In this document: piece by piece, positions 41,427 through 49,385 of the stretch
Layout of the letters: every line of letters begins with the position of its first letter
Position numbering within the stretch: position 1 is the stretch's first letter
From: Bradyrhizobium aeschynomenes
GTDB lineage: Bacteria > Pseudomonadota > Alphaproteobacteria > Rhizobiales > Xanthobacteraceae
Assembly (NCBI RefSeq): GCF_013178945.1
Contig: NZ_JABFDM010000010.1
Location: forward strand, 186,001 to 250,000
DNA: 64,000 bases
Direction of reading: 5' to 3'
Notes under the pieces: model-generated
What the model saw: the letters and a program-made list of their open reading frames with translations, nothing else
Database searches by the model: none
Told to the model about the DNA's origin: nothing
Made by a program: the position numbers and the translations under genes

Positions 41427-41465
41427 GGCGAACTGCTAGGCCCAAAGGCGCGGCACGTCACCTCC

Positions 41466-41481
41466 AAAAAATGTGCACATT
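41466..41481. promoter_or_regulatory. Candidate GntR operator, site 1
   Basis: AAAAAATGTGCACATT contains the 10-bp palindrome ATGTGCACAT, centred 50 bp before the GntR start codon. The same 16 bases occur at 41548. Confidence 0.7.
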
Positions 41482-41547
41482 CTGCCTGTGGCGGGCCAGA
41501 TGCGGCGTGGTGTGACTATGCTAGAATATTGATATAACTAATGAAAG

Positions 41548-41563
41548 AAAAAATGTGCACATT
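41548..41563. promoter_or_regulatory. Candidate GntR operator, site 2
   Basis: This is an identical 16-bp copy of the site at 41466, 82 bp away, and 58 bp before the ABC substrate-binding protein start. The spacing is close to eight helical turns, so both sites could face one side of the DNA. Confidence 0.7.
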
Positions 41564-41621
41564 TGGCACGGCGCTTGCTGATCCCCTGCATGCCCCTCGA
41601 CAGCACACACGGGATCTCCTC

Positions 41622-42656
41622 ATGAATGCCTTCTCCCGACGCAGCCTTCTGAAGACCGGGGCGGCCTTCGCCGCCACTCTCGCCTCACCATCCCTGGTGC
41701 GCGCCGCCCCGAAAGAGATCGTGATCGGCGGCCCCGCCGGCGCCGCCAAATATTTCAACGCCGACCTGTTTCCGGCGCTGGAGAAGAAGCTCGACTGCAA
41801 GGTGCTCTATGAGGGCACCAACTCGCTGACTAACCTGCAGAAGATGCAGGCCGACAAGGCGAGCCCAAAGATCTCGGTCGTGATCATGGACGACCCGGTG
41901 ATGCTGCCGGCCGCGGCCGAAGGGCTGATCACCAAGATGTCGTCCTCCAGCATTCCCAATCTCGGCAAGCTTGTCGGCGACGCCGTGCACCAGGACGGCA
42001 TGTGGGCGAACTATCAGAAGCCGTGGGCCGGCATCGCCTACTCCACCAAGCGCGTGAAGACGCCGCCGGTCAGCTGGGCCGAGCTGTGGGATGCGAAATA
42101 CGACTCCAAGATCGTCGTGCCGTCGCTGTCCAACACCGAAGGTTTCTGGACGCTATTGGCTGCAGCGCATCTCGAGACGGGCAAGCCCTACAAGGAGGCG
42201 CAATACGACATCGACGCCGGCTTCAAGAAGATCAAGAGCCTGAAGGCCAATCTGCTCAACGTCTATACCAACGCGCCGCAGGCCATCAACCTGCTGGAGC
42301 AGGGCGAGGCCTGGATGATCGGCGGCCAGTTCTCGGCCTACACCTTGATCCGCAAGGCCGACGGCTCGCCTGTCGATCTCGCGATCCCGAAGGACGGCGG
42401 CTTCTCGATGCCGTCGGGCATTGCCAAGGTGACGGGCGCTCCGGCCGGCGATCTCGCCGACGCCGTGATCGACTTCTATCTCAGCCCGGAGGCGCAGAGC
42501 ATCCTCGCCAAGACGGCCTTCATCGCCCCGACCAATCAGGCAACGCCGCTTCCCGCCGGCTATCCCGATCCCGCATCCTTGTTCGCGCCCGACTGGGCGT
42601 TCATCGCCAAGAACCGCGCCGGCTGGGTCGATCGCTGGAGCAAGGAGATGACATGA
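41622..42656 (+). CDS. ABC transporter substrate-binding protein (spermidine/putrescine type, Tat signal)
   Basis: The 344-residue periplasmic protein has a twin-arginine signal (FSRRSLLKTGAAFAATLASP, cleavage near VRAAP). The mature part follows the extracellular-solute-binding fold of the polyamine/iron(III) group: VIGGPAGAAKYFNADLFPAL, KVLYEGTNSLTNLQKMQADK, NYQKPWAGIAYSTKRVKTPP and ALNVYTNAPQAINLLEQGEA-like regions. A Tat signal suggests folding before export. It begins the operon, and its stop overlaps the ATP-binding gene by 4 bp. The substrate is unknown; the terminal deacetylase gene hints at a nitrogenous compound. Confidence 0.9.
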   Translation: MNAFSRRSLLKTGAAFAATLASPSLVRAAPKEIVIGGPAGAAKYFNADLFPALEKKLDCKVLYEGTNSLTNLQKMQADKASPKISVVIMDDPVMLPAAAEGLITKMSSSSIPNLGKLVGDAVHQDGMWANYQKPWAGIAYSTKRVKTPPVSWAELWDAKYDSKIVVPSLSNTEGFWTLLAAAHLETGKPYKEAQYDIDAGFKKIKSLKANLLNVYTNAPQAINLLEQGEAWMIGGQFSAYTLIRKADGSPVDLAIPKDGGFSMPSGIAKVTGAPAGDLADAVIDFYLSPEAQSILAKTAFIAPTNQATPLPAGYPDPASLFAPDWAFIAKNRAGWVDRWSKEMT

Positions 42657-43726
42657 GCGCCGCGCCGCATCTCGTCATCAGCGGAGTCTCCAAGCGTTTC
42701 GGCGCCGCGACCGTGCTCGACCGCGTCGATCTCACGATCCGCCGCGGCGAGCTGGTCACGCTGCTCGGGCCCTCCGGCTGCGGCAAGACCACGCTGCTGC
42801 GCGCGATCGCGGGGCTCGCGCCGCCGGACGGCGGCACGATCGCGCTCGCCGGGCGCGACGTCACCCATGTGCCGCCGCACCGGCGCAATGTCGGCGTGGT
42901 GTTCCAGAGCTACGCGCTGTTTCCGCATCTCACTGTCGCCGGCAACGTCGCGTTCGGCCTGAAGGTGCGCGGCGCGCCGAAGGCCGAGATCGATCGCGCG
43001 GTCGAGCGGGCGCTGTCGCTGGTCAAGCTCGGCCATCTCGGCAGCCGGCGCATCTCGGCGCTGTCGGGCGGCCAGCAGCAGCGCGTGGCGCTGGCGCGCG
43101 CGATCGCGGTCGAGCCGGACGTGCTGCTGTTCGACGAGGCGCTGTCGGCGCTCGACCGCAAGCTGCGCGAGGAGATGCAGGTCGAGCTGCGCCGCCTGCT
43201 GCAGGAGGTCAAGGCGACCGCGATCTTCGTCACCCATGACCAGGACGAGGCGCTGACGATGTCGGACCGCGTCGCGGTCATGAACAAGGGCCGCATCGAG
43301 CAGCTCGCCGAACCGCGCGAGCTGTATGCGCGCCCTGCGAGCCTGTTCGCGCTCAACTTCGTCGGGCTGTCGACGCGCATCGCCGGCCAAGTGGTCGGAG
43401 GGAGCAACGGAACGGTCGAGGTGGTGACCCCGGTCGGCCGGCTGTCGGCGCGCGGCGCGTTCCAGCCCGGCGCCTCGGTGATCGTCGCGACCCGGCCGGA
43501 GCAGTTGCGTCTCGGCACCGGCGACGGCGCCAACTCGGCAGCCGGTCGCGTGCGCTCGGTCGTGTTTCAGGGCTCGCGGACCCTGGTGGATGTCGACGCC
43601 GGCGCCGGCGCGAGCCTGCTCGCCGAATTGTCCGGGCGCGAGGCCGAGCTGCCGCGCGTTCACGACGAGGTCCGCTTCGCCTGGCCCGTCGCCGAAACCT
43701 TCGCCTTCGCCGCCGAGGCCTCATGA
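42653..43726 (+). CDS. ABC transporter ATP-binding protein (PotA-like)
   Basis: The 357-residue ATPase has Walker A LLGPSGCGKTTLLRAIAG, Q-loop VVFQSYALFPHLTVAGNV, signature LSGGQQQRVALARAIAV, Walker B VLLFDEALSALDRKLREEMQ and H-loop FVTHDQDEA. A C-terminal TOBE-type domain from about 280 (RIAGQVVGGSNGTVEVVTPV, VIVATRPEQLRLG) places it in the polyamine/sulfate/iron group. It powers import with the two permeases downstream. The ATG overlaps the binding-protein stop and its own stop overlaps the next start (ATGA both times). Confidence 0.95.
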   Translation: MSAAPHLVISGVSKRFGAATVLDRVDLTIRRGELVTLLGPSGCGKTTLLRAIAGLAPPDGGTIALAGRDVTHVPPHRRNVGVVFQSYALFPHLTVAGNVAFGLKVRGAPKAEIDRAVERALSLVKLGHLGSRRISALSGGQQQRVALARAIAVEPDVLLFDEALSALDRKLREEMQVELRRLLQEVKATAIFVTHDQDEALTMSDRVAVMNKGRIEQLAEPRELYARPASLFALNFVGLSTRIAGQVVGGSNGTVEVVTPVGRLSARGAFQPGASVIVATRPEQLRLGTGDGANSAAGRVRSVVFQGSRTLVDVDAGAGASLLAELSGREAELPRVHDEVRFAWPVAETFAFAAEAS

Positions 43727-44589
43727 CCGACGCCGTGCTACCAGCGCCCATCGTCAAGGCCGCGCCGGATCGCGAGCGGCTCGCCGCGTTCGGCTTCGTC
43801 GCGCCCTCGGTGCTGATCATCGCGCTGGTGTTCGTGCTGCCGCTTGCGCTGCTGCTCGGCGTCAGCGTGCTCGACCCGAAGGGCGGCGTCACCGTTGCAC
43901 ATTACGCGCGGCTGCTCGGCACGCCGTATTATCTCGGCGTGATCTGGAATTCGCTCCGGCTCGGCCTGCTGACGACGCTGATCGCCTTCCTGATCTCCTA
44001 TCCCGCCGCCTTCGCGCTGGCGCGTGCCCGCGGCGCGCTGCGTTCGATCCTGCTGGCAACGTTGTTCCTGCCGCTGGCCGCCTCCGTCATCGTCAAGGCC
44101 TTCGCCTGGACCATCCTGCTGCGCAGCGACGGCCTCATCAACACCGTGCTGATCGCAGTGGGGATCATCGAGGATCCGATCCGCATGATCTTCACCCAGA
44201 CGGCGCTGATCGTCGGCGCCGTCAACATCTTCCTGCCGTTCATGGTGCTGCCGATCTACGCCGTGGTCGCGCAGCTCGACGGCCGCTACGCCGAGGCCGC
44301 CGCGACGCTCGGCGCCTCGCCGCTCGTCGTGTTCTTTCGCGTCATCCTGCCGCTGACGCTTCCCGGCATCATCGCCGGCGTCGCGCTGGTGTTCTCGCTG
44401 TCGGTGTCCGCCTATGTGGTGCCGACGCTGCTGATCGGCGAGAAATATCCGACGCTCGCCACCACCATCGCCAAGGCCTATCTGCTGGCGCGCGAGCCCG
44501 GCTTCGGCGCCGCCGCCGGCGTGGTGCTGCTGGCGATCGCCATCATCGTCGTCGCGCTGAGCGCCATGCTGTCGCGGGAGCCGAAATGA
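43723..44589 (+). CDS. ABC transporter permease (PotB-like)
   Basis: The 288-residue inner-membrane protein has six helices. The cytoplasmic EAA loop, which contacts the ATPase, reads YAEAAATLGASPLVVFFRVI followed by LPLTLPGI. The first helix is SVLIIALVFVLPLALLLGVS. It forms the channel with the second permease. Both ends overlap neighbouring genes by 4 bp. Confidence 0.94.
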   Translation: MTDAVLPAPIVKAAPDRERLAAFGFVAPSVLIIALVFVLPLALLLGVSVLDPKGGVTVAHYARLLGTPYYLGVIWNSLRLGLLTTLIAFLISYPAAFALARARGALRSILLATLFLPLAASVIVKAFAWTILLRSDGLINTVLIAVGIIEDPIRMIFTQTALIVGAVNIFLPFMVLPIYAVVAQLDGRYAEAAATLGASPLVVFFRVILPLTLPGIIAGVALVFSLSVSAYVVPTLLIGEKYPTLATTIAKAYLLAREPGFGAAAGVVLLAIAIIVVALSAMLSREPK

Positions 44590-45386
44590 TGACGCGCACA
44601 GCCATCATCATCTGCTGGACGCTCGCGATCGGGCTCGCGCTGTTCCTGCTGCTGCCGCTGGTCGTGATCGCCGCCGCATCGTTCTCGCCGACGCCGGTGT
44701 TCGACCTGCCGCTGTCAGGCGCATCGACGCGCTGGTATGGCCGCATCGGACGGCTCGACGGTTTCTGGCCGTCGCTGTCGTTGTCGCTGCAGATCGCCGT
44801 GCTGTCCACCGCGCTGTCGCTGGTCGCCGGCACGCTCGCCGCCATTGCGATTGCGCGCGGCAGGCTGCCGGGCGCGACCGCGCTCGGTACGCTGCTGGTG
44901 TCGCCGCTGATGATGCCCGGCCTCGTGCTCGGCATCGCGCTGCTGCAATATTTCCGCATGATCGGCTTCACCGCGACCTGGAGCGCGCTTCTCGTCGCGC
45001 ATCTCGTGGTCACGCTTCCCTACGTCGCGCGCACCATGATCGCCGGCCTGTCGCGCTTCGACTTCACCCTGATCGAGGCCGCGCGCACGCTCGGCTGCAC
45101 CTATGCCGGCAGCGTGCTGCGCGTGATGGTGCCGGCGCTGGCGCCGTCGTTCCTGATCTCAGGCCTGTTCAGCCTGCTGGCGTCGTTCGACAACTATCCG
45201 GTCTCGATCTTCCTCACCGATGTGCGCTCCAAGACGCTGCCGATCCGCATGCTGCAATATATCGAGGAGGCGCCCGATCCGACGCTCGCCGCGCTCTCCA
45301 CCCTCATTCTCGCCGGCACCTTGGTGCTGCTGCTGATCAGCGATCGCCTGGTCGGTCTGCACCGCATGGCCGGAACCGCGGACTGA
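44586..45386 (+). CDS. ABC transporter permease (PotC-like)
   Basis: The 266-residue protein has six helices. Its EAA loop is LIEAARTLGCTYAGSVLRVM with VPALAPS following. The first helix is IIICWTLAIGLALFLLLPLV. It is the second half of the translocation pore. The start overlaps the first permease by 4 bp, and the deacetylase gene begins four bases after its stop. Confidence 0.94.
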   Translation: MMTRTAIIICWTLAIGLALFLLLPLVVIAAASFSPTPVFDLPLSGASTRWYGRIGRLDGFWPSLSLSLQIAVLSTALSLVAGTLAAIAIARGRLPGATALGTLLVSPLMMPGLVLGIALLQYFRMIGFTATWSALLVAHLVVTLPYVARTMIAGLSRFDFTLIEAARTLGCTYAGSVLRVMVPALAPSFLISGLFSLLASFDNYPVSIFLTDVRSKTLPIRMLQYIEEAPDPTLAALSTLILAGTLVLLLISDRLVGLHRMAGTAD

Positions 45387-45390
45387 CCCG

Positions 45391-46296
45391 ATGAGCTCAC
45401 AGCCTGCCTTCCGCCGCGATCTCGCCGGCTATGCCGGCAGCCCGCCGCATCCGCGCTGGCCGAACGAGGCGCGCGTCGCGGTGTCGCTGGTGGTGAATTT
45501 CGAGGAGGGCTCGGAGTTCTCCGTGTCCGACGGCGATGCGACCAACGAGGCGATCTACGAGGTCGTGCACCGGCTCGACGGTCCCGATCCCTGCATCGAC
45601 AGCCATTTCGAATATGGCACGCGCGCCGCGTGGTGGCGCATCATGGACCTGTTCGATGCCTATGGCGTGAAAGTCACGGTCAGCGCCTGCGGCCGCGCCG
45701 TGGAGCGTTCGCCGGATCTGGCGCGCGATGCGGTCACGCGCGGCCACGAGGTGTCGGCGCATGGCTGGCGCTGGCAGAGCCATGCCGGCATGGGCGAAAG
45801 CGAGGAGCGGCGCGTGATCGCGCGCACGGTCGAGACCATCCAGCGCGTCACCGGACAGCGGCCGCTCGGCTGGCACACGCGCTCGGCAAGCTCGCCGAAC
45901 ACGCGCCGTCTGCTGGTGGAAGAGGGCGGTTTCCTCTACGACAGCGATGCCTATAACGACGATCTGCCCTACTACCTCGATGTCGCCGGCCGGACGCATC
46001 TCGTGCTGCCCTATGCCTTCGACAGCAACGACATGCAGTTCTTCAACGGCTCGCGTTTCCGCGGCGCCGATTTCGCCGACTACGTCATCGATGCCTTCGA
46101 ATGGCTCGCGCGCGAAGGCGCGAGCGCGCCGAAGATGCTGTCGATCGGGCTGCACCTGCGCATGATCGGCCGCCCCGGCCGCATCGGCGCGCTCGACCGC
46201 ATCCTCGCGCACATCACCGGCAGCGGAGCTGCCTGGGTCGCGCCGCGCGCCGACATCGCGCGACACTGGCTCGCGAACGTGCCGCCGGCGCGCTGA
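45391..46296 (+). CDS. Polysaccharide deacetylase family protein (PuuE/allantoinase-like)
   Basis: The 301-residue protein has the NodB-homology barrel in the form seen in PuuE-type cofactor-independent allantoinases: VAVSLVVNFEEGSEFSVSDG, HFEYGTRAAWWRIMDLFDAY, RGHEVSAHGWRWQSH, GWHTRSASSPNTRRLLVEEG and DSDAYNDDLPYYLDVAGRTH. The usual first metal Asp is replaced by the Asn-Phe-Glu-Glu segment, as in that subgroup. It probably hydrolyses an amide or ureide. As the last gene behind a GntR-controlled importer, it is likely to act on the imported compound, by inference. No signal peptide is evident, so it is cytoplasmic. Confidence 0.88.
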   Translation: MSSQPAFRRDLAGYAGSPPHPRWPNEARVAVSLVVNFEEGSEFSVSDGDATNEAIYEVVHRLDGPDPCIDSHFEYGTRAAWWRIMDLFDAYGVKVTVSACGRAVERSPDLARDAVTRGHEVSAHGWRWQSHAGMGESEERRVIARTVETIQRVTGQRPLGWHTRSASSPNTRRLLVEEGGFLYDSDAYNDDLPYYLDVAGRTHLVLPYAFDSNDMQFFNGSRFRGADFADYVIDAFEWLAREGASAPKMLSIGLHLRMIGRPGRIGALDRILAHITGSGAAWVAPRADIARHWLANVPPAR

Positions 46297-46299
46297 GGA

Positions 46300-46452
46300 T
46301 CAGTCGTCCTCGGCGAGATCGTCGGGCGTGAGCGGCAGCTCGATGTCGCCGCCTTCGCCGGTGGCGAGGTCGCGCTCGTCGTCGGCCGGCAACTCGGCGT
46401 CGGGCTCCTCCAGCGGCCAAAGGCCGCGGTCGTGTCCGTTGCGTGGCGTCAT
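46300..46452 (-). CDS. Small acidic hypothetical protein (50 aa)
   Basis: The product begins MTPRNGHDRGLWPLEEPDAE and is strongly acidic and rich in Pro, Glu and Asp, with no membrane segment. A GGAGG at ideal spacing precedes the ATG at 46452, which is the main support that it is real. It ends three bases after the deacetylase stop and converges with it. Its promoter side faces the sirtuin gene. Function unknown. Confidence 0.6.
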   Translation of the reverse strand: MTPRNGHDRGLWPLEEPDAELPADDERDLATGEGGDIELPLTPDDLAEDD

Positions 46453-46551
46453 GGCAGGTCCTCCCGGCGGGATAAGAGTGGCAGCGCGCATTGGTTCACG
46501 CCGGCGCATCCGCACTGCGACGGTCTGGCGCGGCTCGGTTCCGGCGACTAC

Positions 46552-47379
46552 ATGTGCGTGGTCATGGCCGATCCCACAGCGCTGAAATCCTTCCTCGACA
46601 GCCACAGCCGCATCGTCGTGCTCACCGGTGCGGGCTGCAGCACCAATTCCGGCATTCCCGATTATCGCGACACCGACGGCCAGTGGAAACGCACCCCGCC
46701 GGTGACCTATCAGGCCTTCATGGGCGCCGAGGAGACGCGCCGCCGCTATTGGGCGCGCAGCATGGTCGGCTGGCGGCGCTTCGGCCGCGCCCAGCCGAAC
46801 GGCGCGCATCACGCACTGGCGCGGCTGGAGGCGCAAGGCAGGAGCTCGCTGCTGGTGACGCAGAACGTCGACCGTCTGCACCAGGCCGCCGGCGCCAGCA
46901 ACGTCATCGATTTGCACGGCCGGCTCGATCGCGTGCGCTGCATGGGCTGCGGCGCGACCCTGTCGCGTGCGGAGTTCCAGCACGAGCTGGCGCACGCCAA
47001 TCCGCATTGGCTCGCGCATGATGCCGCGGATGCGCCCGACGGCGATGCCGATCTGGACGGCGTCGATTTCGCTGAGTTCACCGTGCCGGCCTGCCGCGCC
47101 TGCGGCGGCATCCTGAAACCCGACGTCGTCTTCTTCGGCGAGACCGTGCCGCGCGACGTTGTCGCCACCGCGCGTGATCACGTCGACCGGGCCGACGCGA
47201 TGCTCGTCGTCGGCACCTCGCTGATGGTCTATTCCGGCTTCCGCTTCGTCCGCGCCGCCGCCGACCGCAACATCCCGATCGCCGCCGTCAATCTCGGCCG
47301 CACGCGGGCGGATGATCTGCTGTCGCTGAAGGTCGAGGCGCCATGTGACGAGGCGCTGGCGTTTTTGTTGGAGGGGTAG
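46552..47379 (+). CDS. NAD-dependent protein deacylase, Sir2 family (class II-like)
   Basis: The 275-residue sirtuin has the NAD-binding motif VLTGAGCSTNSGIPDYRDTD, the catalytic segment TQNVDRLHQAAGASNVIDLH with the active His, and two zinc Cys pairs, CMGC and CRACGG. Then come PDVVFFGETVP and VVGTSLMVYSGFRF. The PDYRD and QNVDRLH forms recall class II sirtuins (SIRT4-like, lipoamidase or deacylase). It removes acyl groups from lysine using NAD. Start is uncertain: ATG 46552 or 46564, with no strong ribosome-binding site. Confidence 0.92.
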   Translation: MCVVMADPTALKSFLDSHSRIVVLTGAGCSTNSGIPDYRDTDGQWKRTPPVTYQAFMGAEETRRRYWARSMVGWRRFGRAQPNGAHHALARLEAQGRSSLLVTQNVDRLHQAAGASNVIDLHGRLDRVRCMGCGATLSRAEFQHELAHANPHWLAHDAADAPDGDADLDGVDFAEFTVPACRACGGILKPDVVFFGETVPRDVVATARDHVDRADAMLVVGTSLMVYSGFRFVRAAADRNIPIAAVNLGRTRADDLLSLKVEAPCDEALAFLLEG

Positions 47380-47396
47380 ACTGCACTCTCTCAGCT

Positions 47397-47472
47397 GTCA
47401 TGGCCGGGCTTGACCCGGCGATCCATCACTTTTCGCAAGGCGATGGATGCCCGGGTCAAGCCCGGGCATGAC
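47397..47472. repeat. Intergenic palindromic repeat (GTCATGGCCGGGCTT type)
   Basis: The ends are inverted copies: GTCATGGCCGGGCTTGACCC on the left, and GGGTCAAGCCCGGGCATGAC on the right. Inner parts ATCCATC and GATGGAT also pair. It lies between convergent genes and belongs to the same family as 34024-34110. Confidence 0.8.
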
Positions 47473-47493
47473 GAGTAGTGACGTTCGAGGACC

Positions 47494-47667
47494 TCACCGC
47501 GACTGCGGCTCCTCGCGCTGCTCGATGCGGTCCTTGTTGTTGACCTGCTCGCCTTCCGGCTTGCCGACCTCGACCGTCTTGCCGGCTTGGTTGCCCGGAT
47601 TGTAGTGGAACTTGCCTTCTTGATGCTCGCCCGGCTGCTTCTGATCGGGATTGACGTTGTCGGCCAT
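47494..47667 (-). CDS. Small hydrophilic hypothetical protein (57 aa)
   Basis: The 57-residue protein begins MADNVNPDQKQPGEHQEGKF and is rich in Gln, Glu, Lys, Asn and Pro, with no Cys or hydrophobic segment, so it is probably disordered. A CAGGAGAG ribosome-binding site sits correctly before the ATG at 47667. Such small hydrophilic proteins are often stress-induced in rhizobia, but no function can be assigned. Confidence 0.7.
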   Translation of the reverse strand: MADNVNPDQKQPGEHQEGKFHYNPGNQAGKTVEVGKPEGEQVNNKDRIEQREEPQSR

Positions 47668-47718
47668 GAGACTCTCCTGTTGTCCCGGCGACAACGGGCC
47701 GAGGTCACGAGGGTTCCG

Positions 47719-49023
47719 CTACGCTCCCGTGACCCGCCAGATGCAGTTGCCGACGTCGTCGGCCACCAGCAGCGAGCCGTCCGGCCCCAGCGTCACGCCG
47801 ACCGGGCGGCCGTAGGAGAAGCTCTCGTCGGGCGCCAGGAAGCCGGACAGGATGTCGCGCGCCGGGCCGGAGGGCTTGCCGTTCTCGAACGGAATGAACA
47901 CCACCTTGTAGCCGGACAGCTTGCTGCGGTTCCACGAGCCATGCTGGCCGATCACCATGCCATCCGGGAAGCCGGGCACCGTGCCCTTGGGCAGCCAGCA
48001 CAGGCCAAGCGAGGCGGTGTGGCCGCCGAGCGCGTAGTCCGGCGTCAGCGCGGTCGCCACCAGCGCCGGATCCTGCGGCACGCGGTCGTCGACCGTCTTG
48101 CCCCAATAGCAATACGGCCAGCCATAGAAACCGCCGTCGCGCACCGAGGTCAGATAGTCCGGCGGCGTCTCGTCGCCGAGCCCGTCGCGCTCGTTGACGA
48201 CGGTCCACAGCACCTTCGTATTCGGCTCGAACGCCAGCCCCACCGCATTGCGCAGGCCGCCTGCGAAGATGCGCGACGCGCCGCTCGCGATGTCCAGCTC
48301 ATAGACGCAGGCGCGGCCTTCCTCGACCTCAAAACCCTGCTCGGCGATGTTGCTGAGCGAACCGACGCCGGCATAGATCTTGGTGCCGTCGGGGCTGACC
48401 AGCAGGCTGCGTGTCCAGTGACCGCCCGGCTTGAACGTCGTCAGCCGCTTGCCCTGCGCGGTGATGCGCTCGGCGCCCGCGCTGTACGGGAAAGCGACGA
48501 TGCCGTCGGTATTGCCGACATAGAAGGTGTCGCCGACCAGCGCCATGCCGAACGGCTGGCTGAGATTCTCCATGAACGCATTGCGCCGTTCGGCGGTGCC
48601 ATCGCCGTCGGCATCGACAAGCCGGGTGATGCGGTTGGCGCTGACGCCGAGCGCGGCGGCGCGGCGCATCGTCGCCTGCATCGCATAGCCGAACATGTTG
48701 CGCACCGGGCTCGGCACCTGCGTCGCCTCCGCGATCAGCACCGACTTGTCGGGCATCGCATAGATCCAGCGCGGATGGTCGAGCCCGGTCGCGAACGCAT
48801 TCACCTTCAGCCCCGGCGCCGCCACCGGCTTCTCGCCGTCGCGCCAGCCGCGCGCCGTCGGCATCTTCAACGTCGGCAGCATGCCTTGCGGCTTGGCTTG
48901 CGGAATCTGCGGCGCCGCGCCCCAGGCAGGCTGTGGCGTGTCCCCCTGCAATTTGCGCCACTGCAGCGCCGCATTGCCAACCAGCGCGACACCGCGCGCG
49001 ACGATGGAGGAAAGCGTGGTCAT
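47719..49023 (-). CDS. PQQ-dependent sugar dehydrogenase / sorbosone dehydrogenase family protein
   Basis: The 434-residue protein has a short N-terminal hydrophobic stretch and then a six-bladed beta-propeller of the glucose/sorbosone dehydrogenase family: GLDHPRWIYAMPDKSVLIAE, HWTRSLLVSPDGTKIYAGVG, AGGLRNAVGLAFEPNT, GGFYGWPYCYWGKTVDDR, MVIGQHGSWNRSKLSGYKVV and RPVGVTLGPDGSLLVADD. It would act in the periplasm with PQQ as cofactor, oxidising a sugar or aldose. The export signal is weak and the substrate unknown. The ATG at 49023 has an AGGA upstream. Confidence 0.88.
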   Translation of the reverse strand: MTTLSSIVARGVALVGNAALQWRKLQGDTPQPAWGAAPQIPQAKPQGMLPTLKMPTARGWRDGEKPVAAPGLKVNAFATGLDHPRWIYAMPDKSVLIAEATQVPSPVRNMFGYAMQATMRRAAALGVSANRITRLVDADGDGTAERRNAFMENLSQPFGMALVGDTFYVGNTDGIVAFPYSAGAERITAQGKRLTTFKPGGHWTRSLLVSPDGTKIYAGVGSLSNIAEQGFEVEEGRACVYELDIASGASRIFAGGLRNAVGLAFEPNTKVLWTVVNERDGLGDETPPDYLTSVRDGGFYGWPYCYWGKTVDDRVPQDPALVATALTPDYALGGHTASLGLCWLPKGTVPGFPDGMVIGQHGSWNRSKLSGYKVVFIPFENGKPSGPARDILSGFLAPDESFSYGRPVGVTLGPDGSLLVADDVGNCIWRVTGA

Positions 49024-49385
49024 GGAACGTCCTGTGGGGCTTGGGCGACGGATGTGGTGAGTGGCCATCGGGCGACGGCGGAAAAGACCATGCCGTTTAT
49101 GGTCTACCACGGCCAACGTGACAACTGCATGCGCTGCGGATGGGGGCTGCGGAGTCGCGGGCACGCCGGCCTCAACCGTTCTGCGGTCACCGTGGCGCAG
49201 TCACTGAATTGCGCTAAAGTGCCGACGGATGCGAAGCGCGCGGGTGCAAGGGGAGGTGAGATCGGCATGACGGGGGTGATCGTTCCAAGCGCGGCCTTGC
49301 CCGCGAGGCGCGTTGCGGCTGCAGGCGCGTCGTTGACGCAGGTGGCTGCCTCGACACTTGGACCCCGCGCACGCGGAGCCCGCCG
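49024..49385. other. Divergent intergenic region
   Basis: In 362 bp no convincing gene is seen. Both flanking genes are transcribed away from it, so it should hold two promoters. No strong palindrome was noticed. Confidence 0.55.
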
